From contig DATBKU010000018.1 of the NCBI GenBank assembly GCA_036555725.1, positions 1 to 64,000 on the forward strand: DNA of 64,000 bases. The letters are read 5' to 3'. The stretch is from CALAED01 sp036555725. GTDB taxonomy: Bacteria; Actinomycetota; Actinomycetes; Streptosporangiales; Streptosporangiaceae. Of this stretch, positions 35,483-44,307 are shown one piece after another (within the stretch, counting starts at the first letter, position 1; each line of letters opens with the position of its first letter). The notes beneath the pieces are model-generated. The model saw only the letters and a program-made list of their open reading frames with translations, was not told the origin of the DNA and did no database searches. The position numbers were made by a program, and so were the translations under genes.

Positions 35483-36277
35483 TCAGCTCTGGTGATGACG
35501 GCCGCGACGCCGCCGGAACACCCGCCAGATCGCGAACAGCGCGATGAACCCGGCGGCCACGGGGGCGGCCCGCTTGGCGACCGATGGGCCGGCCACCTCG
35601 AACAGGTCGATGGCCTCCGCGGAGCGGCGCTCTCGGGGCGCGACCGGCCGCGGCCCGGTCTGCTCCGCGGGCCTCGACTCGCCGTCCGCGGCGGTGCGCT
35701 GCCGCGGTACGGCCTGGGGCACGGCCCCGTCCGACGAGGGGGTGCCGCCGGCGGATTGGGCGGCCGGGGTCTCCGAGGTGGGCGCCGACTGTTCCGGCCC
35801 GGCGGCCGGCGCGTGCTCAGGGCCCGCGTCGCCGGGCCGCTGGATCTCCTCGGCGAGGCAATCCGCGAACCGCCCGATGAGCTTGCCTCCGACCTCGGAC
35901 ATGATGTTGCGTCCGAACTGGGCCGGGCGTCCGGTCACGTTGAGCTTGGTGTGCACGGCCACGCGGGTGGTGTCGCCCGCACCCTGCAGCTGCGCCTGGA
36001 CGGTCGCTGCGGCCGTGCCGGCCCCGCGCGACTCCTTGCCCGAGCCCTCCATGGTGACGGTATGGGTGGCCTCGTCCTTGGACGCGATGCGGGCGTTGCC
36101 CTTGTAGGTGATCGTCATCGCGCCGAGCTTCACCTTCATCCGCCCGGTGAACTCATCGCCGTCGATCGAGTCGAGCGTCGCGCCAGGCATGCACGGTGCC
36201 ACCCGCTCCACGTCGAGCAGCACCGACCACGCATGGTCGATCGGCACCGGCACGGTGAACTCGTGGTCGAGTTCCAT
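35483..36277 (-). CDS. coxG: CoxG-like SRPBCC protein with C-terminal membrane anchor
   Basis: 264 residues from ATG 36277, preceded by GAGGAAGGCGAG. The first 150 residues are an SRPBCC domain of the carbon-monoxide-dehydrogenase subunit G family: MELDHEFTVPVPIDHAWSVL, VAPCMPGATLDSIDGDEFTG, KVKLGAMTITYKGNARI, FGRNIMSEVGGKLIGRFADC. A Pro/Ser/Glu-rich linker follows and a single membrane segment APVAAGFIALFAIWRVF near the C-terminus. CoxG is thought to recruit Cox-type hydroxylases to the membrane. It lies just downstream of coxM but after a strong hairpin. Confidence 0.85.
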   Translation of the reverse strand: MELDHEFTVPVPIDHAWSVLLDVERVAPCMPGATLDSIDGDEFTGRMKVKLGAMTITYKGNARIASKDEATHTVTMEGSGKESRGAGTAAATVQAQLQGAGDTTRVAVHTKLNVTGRPAQFGRNIMSEVGGKLIGRFADCLAEEIQRPGDAGPEHAPAAGPEQSAPTSETPAAQSAGGTPSSDGAVPQAVPRQRTAADGESRPAEQTGPRPVAPRERRSAEAIDLFEVAGPSVAKRAAPVAAGFIALFAIWRVFRRRRGRHHQS

Positions 36278-36414
36278 AAGCACTCGCCTTCCTCGTCGGG
36301 GCCTGTTTCGCGACCCTACGACGACCAATGGCCCTGCTTCCAGTCGGCCGGACGCAGATCACACGCGTCTGATCGGACCGAGAATCAGACCAAGAATTTG
36401 CCCTCGCCCGAACA

Positions 36415-36461
36415 GATCATGCAGTCGTTCCCACCCGGAGAGCGGGAACGACTGCATGATC
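36415..36461 (-). terminator. 18-bp perfect hairpin after coxM
   Basis: Arms 36415-36432 and 36444-36461 are complementary over all 18 bp, with an 11-nt loop, starting 6 nt after the coxM stop. No T-tract follows. It probably ends or attenuates the coxSLM transcript before coxG. Confidence 0.8.
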
Positions 36462-36467
36462 GAGGAT

Positions 36468-37316
36468 CTAAACGGTGGCGGCGGTGGTCAGGGCGCGCGC
36501 CGTGAGCACGCGCGCCAGGTGCCGCCGGTACTCGGCCGAGCCATTCAGGTCGGACGGCGGGTCGGTGGCCTCGGCCGCGCCTTCGGCCGCCGAGCGGAAC
36601 GCGTCGGCCGACGCCTGGCCGCCCGCGGCCGCCGACTCAACGGCCGACGCCCGGATCGGGTACGGACCCATGTTGGTGAGCCCCACCCGCGCCTCCGCCA
36701 CGGAGCCGTCCGACCGGCGTACGGCCGCGGCGACCCCGATGATCGCCCAGGCCTGCGCCGAACGGTGGAACTTCTCGTAGTGGAAGCCCCAGCCGTCGTC
36801 GAACTTCGGCACCCGAATGCCGACGAGCAGCTCGTCGGGCTCCAGCGCCGACGTCAGGTAGTCGACGAAGAAGTCCGACGCCGGGATGTCGCGGGTGCCC
36901 CGCGGCGACTGCGCCACGAGGACCGCGTCCAGGGCGAGCATCACGGCCGGCAGGTCACCCGCCGGGTCGGCGTGCGACAGCGACCCGCCGATCGTGCCCC
37001 GATGCCGTACGGCAGGGTCGGCCACTGTGGCCGTCGCCTTGGAAACCAGCGGGTTGACCAGCGGGTTCTTCAGGACGTCGTAGTGCGTGGCCATCGAGCC
37101 GATGAACACGTGGTCGCCGCCGTCCCGGATCTCCTTCAACTCGTCGACGCGGTCGAGGTCGACGAGCACGTCGGGCAGCGCCAGCCGGAGCCGCAGCAGC
37201 GGCATCAGGCTCTGGCCGCCGGCCAGCACCTTGGCGTCCTCGCCCGCGCCGGACAGCGCGGCCACGGCCTCGTCGATCGTCGCCGGGCGGACGTACGAGA
37301 ACTCCGCGGGGATCAT
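36468..37316 (-). CDS. coxM: Molybdenum hydroxylase FAD-binding subunit (CoxM family)
   Basis: 282 residues. The medium subunit of xanthine-oxidase-family enzymes passes electrons from the 2Fe-2S clusters to FAD. IPAEFSYVRPATIDEAVAAL starts the protein; FAD-binding motifs are KVLAGGQSLMPLLRLRL and RHRGTIGGSLSHADPAGDLP. ATG 37316 overlaps the coxL stop (ATGA). The order is S-L-M rather than the M-S-L of classical carboxydotrophic operons. Confidence 0.92.
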   Translation of the reverse strand: MIPAEFSYVRPATIDEAVAALSGAGEDAKVLAGGQSLMPLLRLRLALPDVLVDLDRVDELKEIRDGGDHVFIGSMATHYDVLKNPLVNPLVSKATATVADPAVRHRGTIGGSLSHADPAGDLPAVMLALDAVLVAQSPRGTRDIPASDFFVDYLTSALEPDELLVGIRVPKFDDGWGFHYEKFHRSAQAWAIIGVAAAVRRSDGSVAEARVGLTNMGPYPIRASAVESAAAGGQASADAFRSAAEGAAEATDPPSDLNGSAEYRRHLARVLTARALTTAATV

Positions 37317-39663
37317 GACGCGCCTCCTCGAGCGTTCTGCATCGTCTTCCACACGTTCTCCGGCGAGCACGGCATCCGGACGTCGTTGATGCCGAGCGGG
37401 CGGAGCGCGTCGACCACCGCGCCGACCACTGCCGGGGTCGAGGCGATGGTGCCGGCCTCGCCGACGCCCTTGACGCCCAGCGGGTTGGTGGTCGCCGGCG
37501 TCTCGGTACGGTCGGTCTGGAACGTCGGCAGGTCGGCCGCACACGGCACCAGGTAGTCGGCCAGCGTCGTGGTCGTCAGGTTGCCGTCGGCGTCGTACAC
37601 ACCCTCCTCGTACAGGGCCTGTGCGATGCCCTGAGCGAGCCCGCCGTGCACCTGACCGTCGACGATCAGGGGGTTGATGACCTTGCCGACGTCATCGACC
37701 GCCACGTACGACCGGATCTTCACGAACCCGGTCTCGGTGTCGACCTCGACCGCGCACAGGTGGGTGCCGTGCGGGAAGGAGAAGTTCTCCGGGTCGAACG
37801 TCGCCTCGGAGTCGAGCGAGGGCTCCATGCCGTCGGGCAGGTTGTGCGCCAGGTTGACGGCGAACGCGACCTCCTGGATCGGCATCCCCGACTCGGCGAC
37901 GCCGCGCACGCTGAACGAGCCACTCGTGAACTCGATGTCCTGCTCGGAGGCCTCCATCAAATGGGCGGCGGCCCGCTTGGCCTTGTCGAGGACCTTCTCG
38001 CAGGCGTTGACGACCGCGACGCCGCCGATCGCCAGCGAGCGCGAGCCGTACGTGTCGAGGCCCTTGTGCGAGCTGGCCGTGTCGCCGTGCAGCACCCGGA
38101 CGTCCTCGAACGGCACCCCGAGCTTGTCCGCGATGATCTGCGCCATCGTGGTCTCGTGGCCCTGGCCGTGCGGAGAGGTCCCGATCACCGCCTCGACCTT
38201 GCCAGTGGCCAGCATCCGTACGCTGGCATGCTCCCAGCCGCCGGCGCCGAAGTTGAGCGACCCGAGCACCCGGGACGGCGCGATGCCGCACATCTCGGTG
38301 TACGTGGAGACGCCGATGCCGAGTTGCACGGGGTCACCGCGCTCCCGCCGGTCGGACTGTTCGGCGCGCAGCTTGTCGTACTCGAAGGCCTGCAGCGCCT
38401 TCTCGGTGGCGGCCTCGTAGTTGCCGGAGTCGTACGTGAGCCCCGCGATGGTCTCGTACGGGAACTCCTCGTGCTTGATCCAGTTGCGCCGCCGGATCTC
38501 GATGGGGTCGACGCCGACCTCGACGGCGAGCTCGTCCATGATCCGCTCGATGGCGTACGTCGCCTCGGGCCGTCCGGCGCCGCGGTAGGCGTCGGTCGGC
38601 GTCTTGTTGGTGAACACGCCGGAGCAGGTGAAGGACAACGCGTTCATCTTGTAGATCGCGTTGTACATGAACGCGCCGAGCAGCGGCACGCCGGGGCCGA
38701 CCAGCTTCAGGTAGGCGCCCATGTCGGCGAGCAGGTTGACCCGCAGGCCGCGCAGCCGCCCTTCGGCGTCCGCCGCGATGGCGATGTCCTGGATCTGGTC
38801 GCGGCCGTGGTGGACCGTCAGGTTGCCCTCGCTGCGCGACTCGGTCCACTTGAGCGGACGGCCGACGCGCCGGGCCGCGAGCAGCATGATGACCTCTTCG
38901 GCCGTACACCCGATCTTGGAGCCGAAGCCGCCGCCCACGTCGGGTGCGATGACCCGGATCTTGTGCTCGGGAATCTCGGTGACGACCGCCAGCAGGGTCC
39001 GCAGGATGTGCGGGACCTGCGTGGACGACCACATCGTGAACTCGTCGCCGACCGGCGCGCACACGATCGCCCGCGGCTCCATCGCGGACGGGATCAGCCG
39101 CTGCTGGATGTAGCGGCGCTCCAGCACGATCGGCGCGTCGCGGAACGCGGCGTCGCTGTCGCCGTTCTCGAAGACCCAGGTGTACGACTTGTTGGTGCCC
39201 TTGTCGCTGTGGACGAGGTCGGCGCCCTCCTTGATGGCCTCTTCCATGTCGACAACGGCCGGCAGCGGCTCGTAGTCGACGTCGATGGCCTCGAGCGCGT
39301 CGGCGGCGGCGTAGCGGTCGCGGGCGATCACCATGGCCACCGGCTCGCCGACGTACCGCACCTCGTCGACCGCGAGCGGCAGGTAGTCCGGATGCACCAT
39401 GTCCTCGGTGACCGGCCACGCGCAGGGCAGCGGGCCCTGCTCGCCGGCGAAGTCCTGGCCGGAGAACGCGGCGACCACGCCGGTGCGCTCCTTGGCCGGG
39501 CTCACGTCGATGCCGGTAATCCGGGCGTGCGCGAGCGGGCTGCGCAGGAACGCGACGTAACACATCCCCGGGAGCTGGATGTTGTCGGTCCACTGCGTCT
39601 TCCCGGTGATCAGCCGGGCGTCCTCGGCGCGCTTGCGCGGCGTGCCGATCTCGGGGTTGGCGG

Positions 39664-39667
<4 letters not shown>
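37313..39667 (-). CDS. coxL: Molybdenum hydroxylase large subunit (form II CoxL)
   Basis: 784 residues. Binds molybdopterin cytosine dinucleotide and holds the active site. GTPRKRAEDARLITGKTQW near the start, APDVGGGFGSKIGCTAEEVI, the active-site loop DAYRGAGRPEATYAIERIMD, GTSPHGQGHETTMAQI, and VKGVGEAGTIASTPAVVGAV near the end are all present. The AYRGAGR loop marks form II, not the AYXCSFR loop of true CO dehydrogenase (form I), so the substrate may be another aldehyde or heterocycle. GTG 39667 follows GGAGGTGA and overlaps the coxS stop. Confidence 0.93.
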
Positions 39668-40164
<497 letters not shown>

Positions 40165-40453
40165 TCGATCTCCCATGAGCGTTCGGGGGGTGGCCCCCAT
40201 GACTTTGGGGCGGGATGAACACGGGGCTCGCAAGGGCGTGATGGAACGCGAGTCCGGTCACGGCGGGTTGAACCCGCGGCCAGATGATCAAGTCGGCGGA
40301 GCCCGCGGATCCGCCGATATGCAGGGCATCTTCAGGGCACACCTCCGTCCTTGGAGGGCGACCCTACGAAACTATTCCTTGGTTGAACGCTGCACTAGTC
40401 CCCGTACCCCATTTCCGCGCAAAGGGTGACCGTCGCTGTCCGGAGCGCGATTG

Positions 40454-40720
40454 TCAGCCGTGAGCGGGCCGCAGATCCGTGGAGTACAGGACGGCGCCGT
40501 CGAGGTCCCGCAGCCGTACGGTGAGGACCCGGCTGTGCCCGTCGATGTCGACCTCGCCGAAGAACTGGTAGCCGTCGGCGGGGGAGGTGTTGGCCGCAGG
40601 CGGGGGCTGCTGGAACCGCACGGCCGGGCCGAACGTGCCGTCGAGGGCGTTGGGCCCGAAGGCACCGGCGTTGAGCGGCCCGGACACGAACTCCCAGAAC
40701 GGCCCGACAGCGCTCCGTAA
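40454..40720 (-). pseudogene. C-terminal remnant of a PhoD-family alkaline phosphatase
   Basis: Minus-strand frame with EFVSGPLNAGAFGPNALDGT, FGPAVRFQQPP, GYQFFGEVDIDGHSRVLTV and a last strand DLDGAVLYSTDLRP. This is the end of PhoD-type phosphodiesterases/phosphatases, which normally exceed 450 residues. The rest of the gene is absent; upstream the sequence is taken by the Cys leader and its promoter on the other strand. No start or binding site. Between it and coxS (40165-40453) only coxS leader or promoter sequence and short GC hairpins are seen. Confidence 0.7.
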
Positions 40721-40725
40721 CCGGT

Positions 40726-40731
40726 TATGAT
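40726..40731 (+). promoter_or_regulatory. Leaderless -10 element of the Cys-rich leader ORF
   Basis: TATGAT is close to the ideal TATAAT and is followed by 7 nt and then ATG 40739. A weak -35 (CCGACA at 40704-40709) is 16 nt further upstream. Transcription would start at the A of the leader ATG. Confidence 0.6.
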
Positions 40732-40738
40732 GCTTCGC

Positions 40739-40822
40739 ATGCCAGCGCGCGCCTGCTCTCGCGACCACGTGGTGTTCTGCCGCGTGGCCAGCGCGCTGTG
40801 TCCTTCGTGTTGTTGTCGCTGA
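40739..40822 (+). CDS. Cysteine-rich leader peptide
   Basis: 27 codons from ATG 40739 to TGA 40822. The peptide begins MPARACSRDHVVF and ends RVASALCPSCCCR, with six cysteines of which three are consecutive before the last Arg. It has the H-V-x3-R-V-A-S-A-L-C pattern that I recall from small actinobacterial putative leader peptides near sulfur genes. In-frame ATGs at 40727 and 40730 lie on or beside the -10 box and are unlikely starts. The gene downstream encodes a cysteine-dioxygenase-like protein. Its codons 40800-40809 can pair with that gene's ribosome binding site. It is probably a cis-acting sensor of cysteinyl-tRNA rather than a functional protein. Confidence 0.75.
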   Translation: MPARACSRDHVVFCRVASALCPSCCCR

Positions 40823-40905
40823 CCCTCTCCCGCGTTCCGCGCAGCGACCCTTTCCGGCCTTGACCTTGGCGTTCGGGCGATTGCCGCCCTCCAGTCACGA
40901 AGGAC
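40800..40905 (+). promoter_or_regulatory. Possible ribosome-binding-site sequestering hairpin
   Basis: GTCCTTCGTG (40800-40809, inside the Cys-codon end of the leader ORF) is perfectly complementary over 10 nt to CACGAAGGAC (40896-40905), which contains the AAGGA ribosome binding site of the gene at 40910. The loop is 86 nt. A ribosome on the CCC codons would cover the first arm. Confidence 0.6.
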
Positions 40906-40909
40906 CTCC

Positions 40910-41383
40910 ATGAACATCGACGTCGTTCCCGACATCACGATGCGCGGTCAGGACGACCCGCATGGCCGCCCGGTCACGCCGCGGCCGCCGACGGTGGGCC
41001 GGCTGGCCGCGTACCTACGAGATCTCGCCGCGCGCCCGGGCGACTGGTGGGACCTCGTCCGGCCGGATCCCGCCGGTCCCCACCGGGCCCCGCTCGACGA
41101 CGTGGCGGGCGTCGAGCTGTGGCTCATCGCCTGGCCGCCCGGCCACCGTACGGACGTACACGACCACAGCGACACCGAGGTCAGCATGGTGATCGCCGGT
41201 GAGCTCGTCGAGGTGACGATCAGGGCGGACGGCGTCGCCGAACGGCCGCTCCGCGCCAACCGGGTCCAGGTGCACGGCGGCGGCCACACCCACGAACTGC
41301 ACAACCCAGGCCCCGCCTACGCCATCACCCTGCACGCGGCGACGCGCTGGGGGCGTGCCGGTACGGCGGCGACACGACGCTGA
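40910..41383 (+). CDS. Cysteine dioxygenase family protein (cupin)
   Basis: 157 residues. A type I cysteine dioxygenase-like cupin, which would oxidise cysteine to cysteine sulfinate using a ferrous iron held by three histidines. The first metal motif is HRTDVHDHSDTE near residue 80 (H-x-H); the third His lies in GGGHTHELHNPGPAYAITLH near residue 125. LPPG is here AWPPGH. ATG 40910 has AAGGA five nt upstream. Its 3' end overlaps the convergent gene at 41325-41792 by 59 bp. The Cys leader upstream fits a cysteine-linked function, which supports this substrate over other thiols. Confidence 0.85.
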   Translation: MNIDVVPDITMRGQDDPHGRPVTPRPPTVGRLAAYLRDLAARPGDWWDLVRPDPAGPHRAPLDDVAGVELWLIAWPPGHRTDVHDHSDTEVSMVIAGELVEVTIRADGVAERPLRANRVQVHGGGHTHELHNPGPAYAITLHAATRWGRAGTAATRR

Positions 41384-41792
41384 TGACGAGGCGGCTCAGG
41401 TCGTGCAGCGCCTCGATGCTGAAGCCGAATCCGTCCTCCGGGGTGCCGCCGGTCAGCTGTGTGGAGCTGCGCCCGTTCGTCGCCGGCAGGAGCCGGCCGA
41501 TCTTCCAGCCGGCTTGCCGCAGCCTCTCGCGTGCCCGCAGGACAGCCGGTTCCAGCTGATCTGACGGAACGTCGTGAATCCCGCCGGCCAGTGCGATCTG
41601 GTACGGCTGATAGCCGCCATCCGGCAGGTGTTCGATGTCCTCGTCCGGTCCGTACGGCATCGGACCGGCGTCCATCCGCATGGACGCGGTGCCCAATCCG
41701 ATGGCCTGCCCGATCGTCTGGGCGTGCCGCTCCGCCCGTTCCGTCGCGGCCCGCTGATCCAGCACCCGTACGTTCTCGTTATCCACGGGCAT
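41325..41792 (-). CDS. Hypothetical protein, third gene of DUF1023 operon
   Basis: 155 residues. No signal peptide or membrane segment; an N-terminal helix rich in Ala/Glu/Arg (RVLDQRAATERAERHAQTIG) is followed by GYQPYQIALAGGIHDVP, LRARERLRQAGWKIGRLLP and FSIEALHDLSRLVISVVSPP. I do not recognise the family, though small proteins with an x-L-x-x-A-G-W-x-I motif often follow DUF1023 genes in actinobacteria. The ATG overlaps the stop of the hydrolase gene by 14 nt, so it is translated with it. It could be a partner or immunity-like protein; that is speculation. Confidence 0.65.
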   Translation of the reverse strand: MPVDNENVRVLDQRAATERAERHAQTIGQAIGLGTASMRMDAGPMPYGPDEDIEHLPDGGYQPYQIALAGGIHDVPSDQLEPAVLRARERLRQAGWKIGRLLPATNGRSSTQLTGGTPEDGFGFSIEALHDLSRLVISVVSPPYRHAPSASPRAG

Positions 41793-43377
41793 GCGTCACG
41801 TCGTTGTAGCGGCCGGCGATGACCCTCGCCTGGTTTTTCATGCTTTCTGAGTTCGGTGTCCAGTACTCGGTGTGGCCGCCCGTGTCGGTCTGCATCCGAT
41901 TGCCACCGAAGCGCGGGTCGGATGGCAGGACATTGCTCACCGACGGGTCATAGTGACCGCTTGGTTCTGGCATGCCGCCATGGGCCGCCTTGCCGACGGC
42001 GGGGATAGGGTCGCTGCTTCCCACCTCCGACCAAACGTGGTTGGCCCCGACGTGCAGGTCGGAGGCATGGCTGACGTGCGTTCCCGGGCTGCCGGCGACG
42101 ACGATGTCGTTGGCGTGCAGCCCGCCGTTCTTGGCCGCCTCCCCGACGAGGGTCGAGCCGTAGCTGTGCCCGATCACGGTGACCTGGCTGTTGGTGCCCG
42201 CGTCCGCCTGGGCTTGGCGTAGCCCGTCGACGGTGGCGTTCAACGCCGGCGCGCCCTGCTGGCCGGCGGCCCATTCCTCCGCGTTGAGAGGCGGGTCGTA
42301 GCCCAGCCATGCGATGGTCGAGACGTTGCCGTCGGCGTACTGGCTGCTCAGGTCCTGCAGCCGGTTGGCGCGATCAAGGGTTGTGCCGAAGCCGTCGAGG
42401 TTGTTGCCCCAGCCGGGAACCAGTACCCCGGTGTGCTTGGCGTGGTCGGGGTTGCCAACCGCCACCACCGCCCGCCCGTCATGCGACCGGGAGTCAATGC
42501 CCAGCAGGTACGCGTCCCGGCCATGCGAGTCCAGCGCGCCCAGCTGCGCCTGCAACTTCTTCAGCTGACCCAGCTCAGTGCGCTCGGGGCCGTTGAGCAC
42601 GCCCTTCTGCTCTTCCAGCTGCGCTATCCGATGGGCCAGCGAAACGCGGTTGGCCTCGTCGCGGTCTTCGGACGGGATGCCGTTCAGCCAGCCGATCTGC
42701 TCCGGAAAGGCGTTCATCATCAGGTGACGTTGCTCTTCGGGCAGGCTCCTCCACCAGTCGGCCGCCTCTTTGGGCGTGTCGACGCCCTTGGGCGGGATGT
42801 TGTTCTTGTCGAACCCGGCGAGCCCGGCGGCCATCTTTGCGTCGTCCGCCGCGTTCAGCGCCGAGTTCGGCCGATCCAGGATCTCGGGGCCGAGCTTGCC
42901 GAGCGCCTGGGCGATGCGGTTGTCGGCTTCGGTGGCCTCCTTAACCGCCTGCGCCAGCTGCCCTTGGATGATTCCCGCCTGCGCCTTCAGGCGCTTTTGC
43001 TCATTCGCGTCGCTTGTCTGGGGCAGCTGGATCGAGCCGTCGTCTCCGACGCTCACGTGTAGCCCATTCGCGCCGTCGACGGCCCGCTTCAGCTTGTTCT
43101 GCGCGGCCGTGAACTGACGGTGCCCGGTGTCCAGCACGCTGGCGATGCTGGACGCCTCGGTGGCGGATACGCGGAAGTACTGAGTGAACGGAACCAGCGT
43201 CTGGACCGCGACCGTCGCCGTCTTGCCCTGCCACTTGGAGTCACGCAGCGGCTTGAGCAGCTTGCCCCGGTAGTCGTCCTCGGCGGACTCGAGCTTCTTG
43301 ACCAGCTTCGTCCACGCCGTCACCGCATCCGATAGTGGCTCGAGCTTCGCGTCTCGCAGCTGAGCGAACGTCACCAT
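41779..43377 (-). CDS. DUF1023 alpha/beta hydrolase with N-terminal helical (WXG100-like) region
   Basis: 532 residues. The first 220 residues are helical and contain SKWQGKTATVAVQTL, a W-x-G turn like that of WXG100/LXG proteins. The hydrolase domain begins near residue 290 and has VLVPGWGNNLDGFGTTLDRA, WLGYDPPLNAEEW and the nucleophile elbow VTVIGHSYGSTLVGEAAKNG; the histidine is probably in SGHYDPSVSN. No signal peptide is seen, so export by a type VII (ESX) system is possible. It overlaps the gene upstream by 7 bp and the one downstream by 14 bp. Confidence 0.85.
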   Translation of the reverse strand: MVTFAQLRDAKLEPLSDAVTAWTKLVKKLESAEDDYRGKLLKPLRDSKWQGKTATVAVQTLVPFTQYFRVSATEASSIASVLDTGHRQFTAAQNKLKRAVDGANGLHVSVGDDGSIQLPQTSDANEQKRLKAQAGIIQGQLAQAVKEATEADNRIAQALGKLGPEILDRPNSALNAADDAKMAAGLAGFDKNNIPPKGVDTPKEAADWWRSLPEEQRHLMMNAFPEQIGWLNGIPSEDRDEANRVSLAHRIAQLEEQKGVLNGPERTELGQLKKLQAQLGALDSHGRDAYLLGIDSRSHDGRAVVAVGNPDHAKHTGVLVPGWGNNLDGFGTTLDRANRLQDLSSQYADGNVSTIAWLGYDPPLNAEEWAAGQQGAPALNATVDGLRQAQADAGTNSQVTVIGHSYGSTLVGEAAKNGGLHANDIVVAGSPGTHVSHASDLHVGANHVWSEVGSSDPIPAVGKAAHGGMPEPSGHYDPSVSNVLPSDPRFGGNRMQTDTGGHTEYWTPNSESMKNQARVIAGRYNDVTHARG

Positions 43378-43928
43378 GACGATCCCCAGGACATCAGCCG
43401 CCGGACCATCTGGGTCGTGTCCTGCTCGGCCTGCTCGACATGGCGCGCGGTTTCCTTCAGCTTCGGCTCGAAGTCCGCGACGTGATCGGCGATGGCGTTG
43501 ATCCTGCTGTGCCACCCACCGGCCACCTTGTCCAGCGCTCCGGCCGTCGCCCAGCCTCCCAGGCCCGCGACGGCCTCCCTCGAGTCGGATCCGATCGAGC
43601 GCAACCCGGCCCGGACATCGGCTTCCACATCGGGCGCAGCCGCGGCCGCCCGCTCCAGCGCCTGCCGCTGGACCTGCATTTCTCCGCCTCCGCCGGCGCC
43701 GCCGCTCCCCCAGGGGGCGGGCGGGGGAGCGGGGGTTGGCGGGGGAGCGGGCTTGGTCCCTGGTTGCGGTGAGGGCGTCGGCTGGGCGCCGTTCGCGGGT
43801 GGCGCCGTGGGCGCCGGCGGAGCGGGCCTGGTCCCCGATTGCGGCGAAGGCGCCGGCGGGGCACCGGCTGCCGCCGTCGCCGCCTGCTGCGGCTGACCGT
43901 GGTTGAGCAGATCCGCGATCTTGGACAT
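43371..43928 (-). CDS. Proline-rich protein with C-terminal WXG100-like helical hairpin
   Basis: 185 residues from ATG 43928. Residues 10-80 are Pro/Ala repeats (PPAPSPQSGTRPAPPAPTAP is typical). The C-terminal hundred residues are helical with GGWATAGALDKVAGGWHSRI and HVADFEPKLKETARHVEQAE, a shape like ESX substrates, followed by MVRRLMSWGSSW. The ORF is open to 43961 but that start has no binding site. It is the first gene of a three-gene operon with the DUF1023 hydrolase. The secretion idea rests on fold-like features, not on a recognised export signal. Confidence 0.7.
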   Translation of the reverse strand: MSKIADLLNHGQPQQAATAAAGAPPAPSPQSGTRPAPPAPTAPPANGAQPTPSPQPGTKPAPPPTPAPPPAPWGSGGAGGGGEMQVQRQALERAAAAAPDVEADVRAGLRSIGSDSREAVAGLGGWATAGALDKVAGGWHSRINAIADHVADFEPKLKETARHVEQAEQDTTQMVRRLMSWGSSW

Positions 43929-44080
43929 GAAACCCCGCCCCGTCCTGTGGGCCAACGCCATGGTCAGGGTGGCATCCCGGCGGGGCTAATGGATCACTCG
44001 CGAAACAGCTCTGCGCAGGCGATCAATCGTTGTGCGCGCATCGACAACCGCCCACATGATCAAGAGGTGGCGGGCAGCGA

Positions 44081-44120
44081 TCAGCGGCGGCGGGCACGGG
44101 TCAGCGGCGGCGGGCACGGG
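44081..44120 (+). repeat. 20-bp perfect tandem duplication at a gene end
   Basis: TCAGCGGCGGCGGGCACGGG occurs twice in direct succession. The second copy holds the last codons and TGA of the small membrane protein (minus strand), so an identical end lies just past the stop. Confidence 0.95.
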
Positions 44121-44307
44121 TGGCCACTCGGACGAAGCCGACGGTGGCCAGGCCGATCAGCAGGCAGGGCACTCCGAAGATCATCGGCACGCTGTAGCCG
44201 ATCAGCGCGGCCGAGCCGTACCATGCCGCGAAGCCCAGGAACAGCAGCCCGGCGAGCAGGGTGGACGGGTCGAACCGATGCCGGGGCCCGTCAGGACGCG
44301 ACGGCAC
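44101..44307 (-). CDS. Small two-pass membrane protein
   Basis: 68 residues. Two hydrophobic segments, STLLAGLLFLGFAAWYGSAA and MIFGVPCLLIGLATVGFV, with a short loop and an Arg-rich end. GTG 44307 has GGAGG six nt upstream; the start overlaps the pspC stop by 17 nt, so it is coupled to pspC. Such small proteins often follow PspC-domain genes in actinobacteria and may work with them at the membrane. The function is unknown. Confidence 0.7.
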   Translation of the reverse strand: MPSRPDGPRHRFDPSTLLAGLLFLGFAAWYGSAALIGYSVPMIFGVPCLLIGLATVGFVRVATRARRR

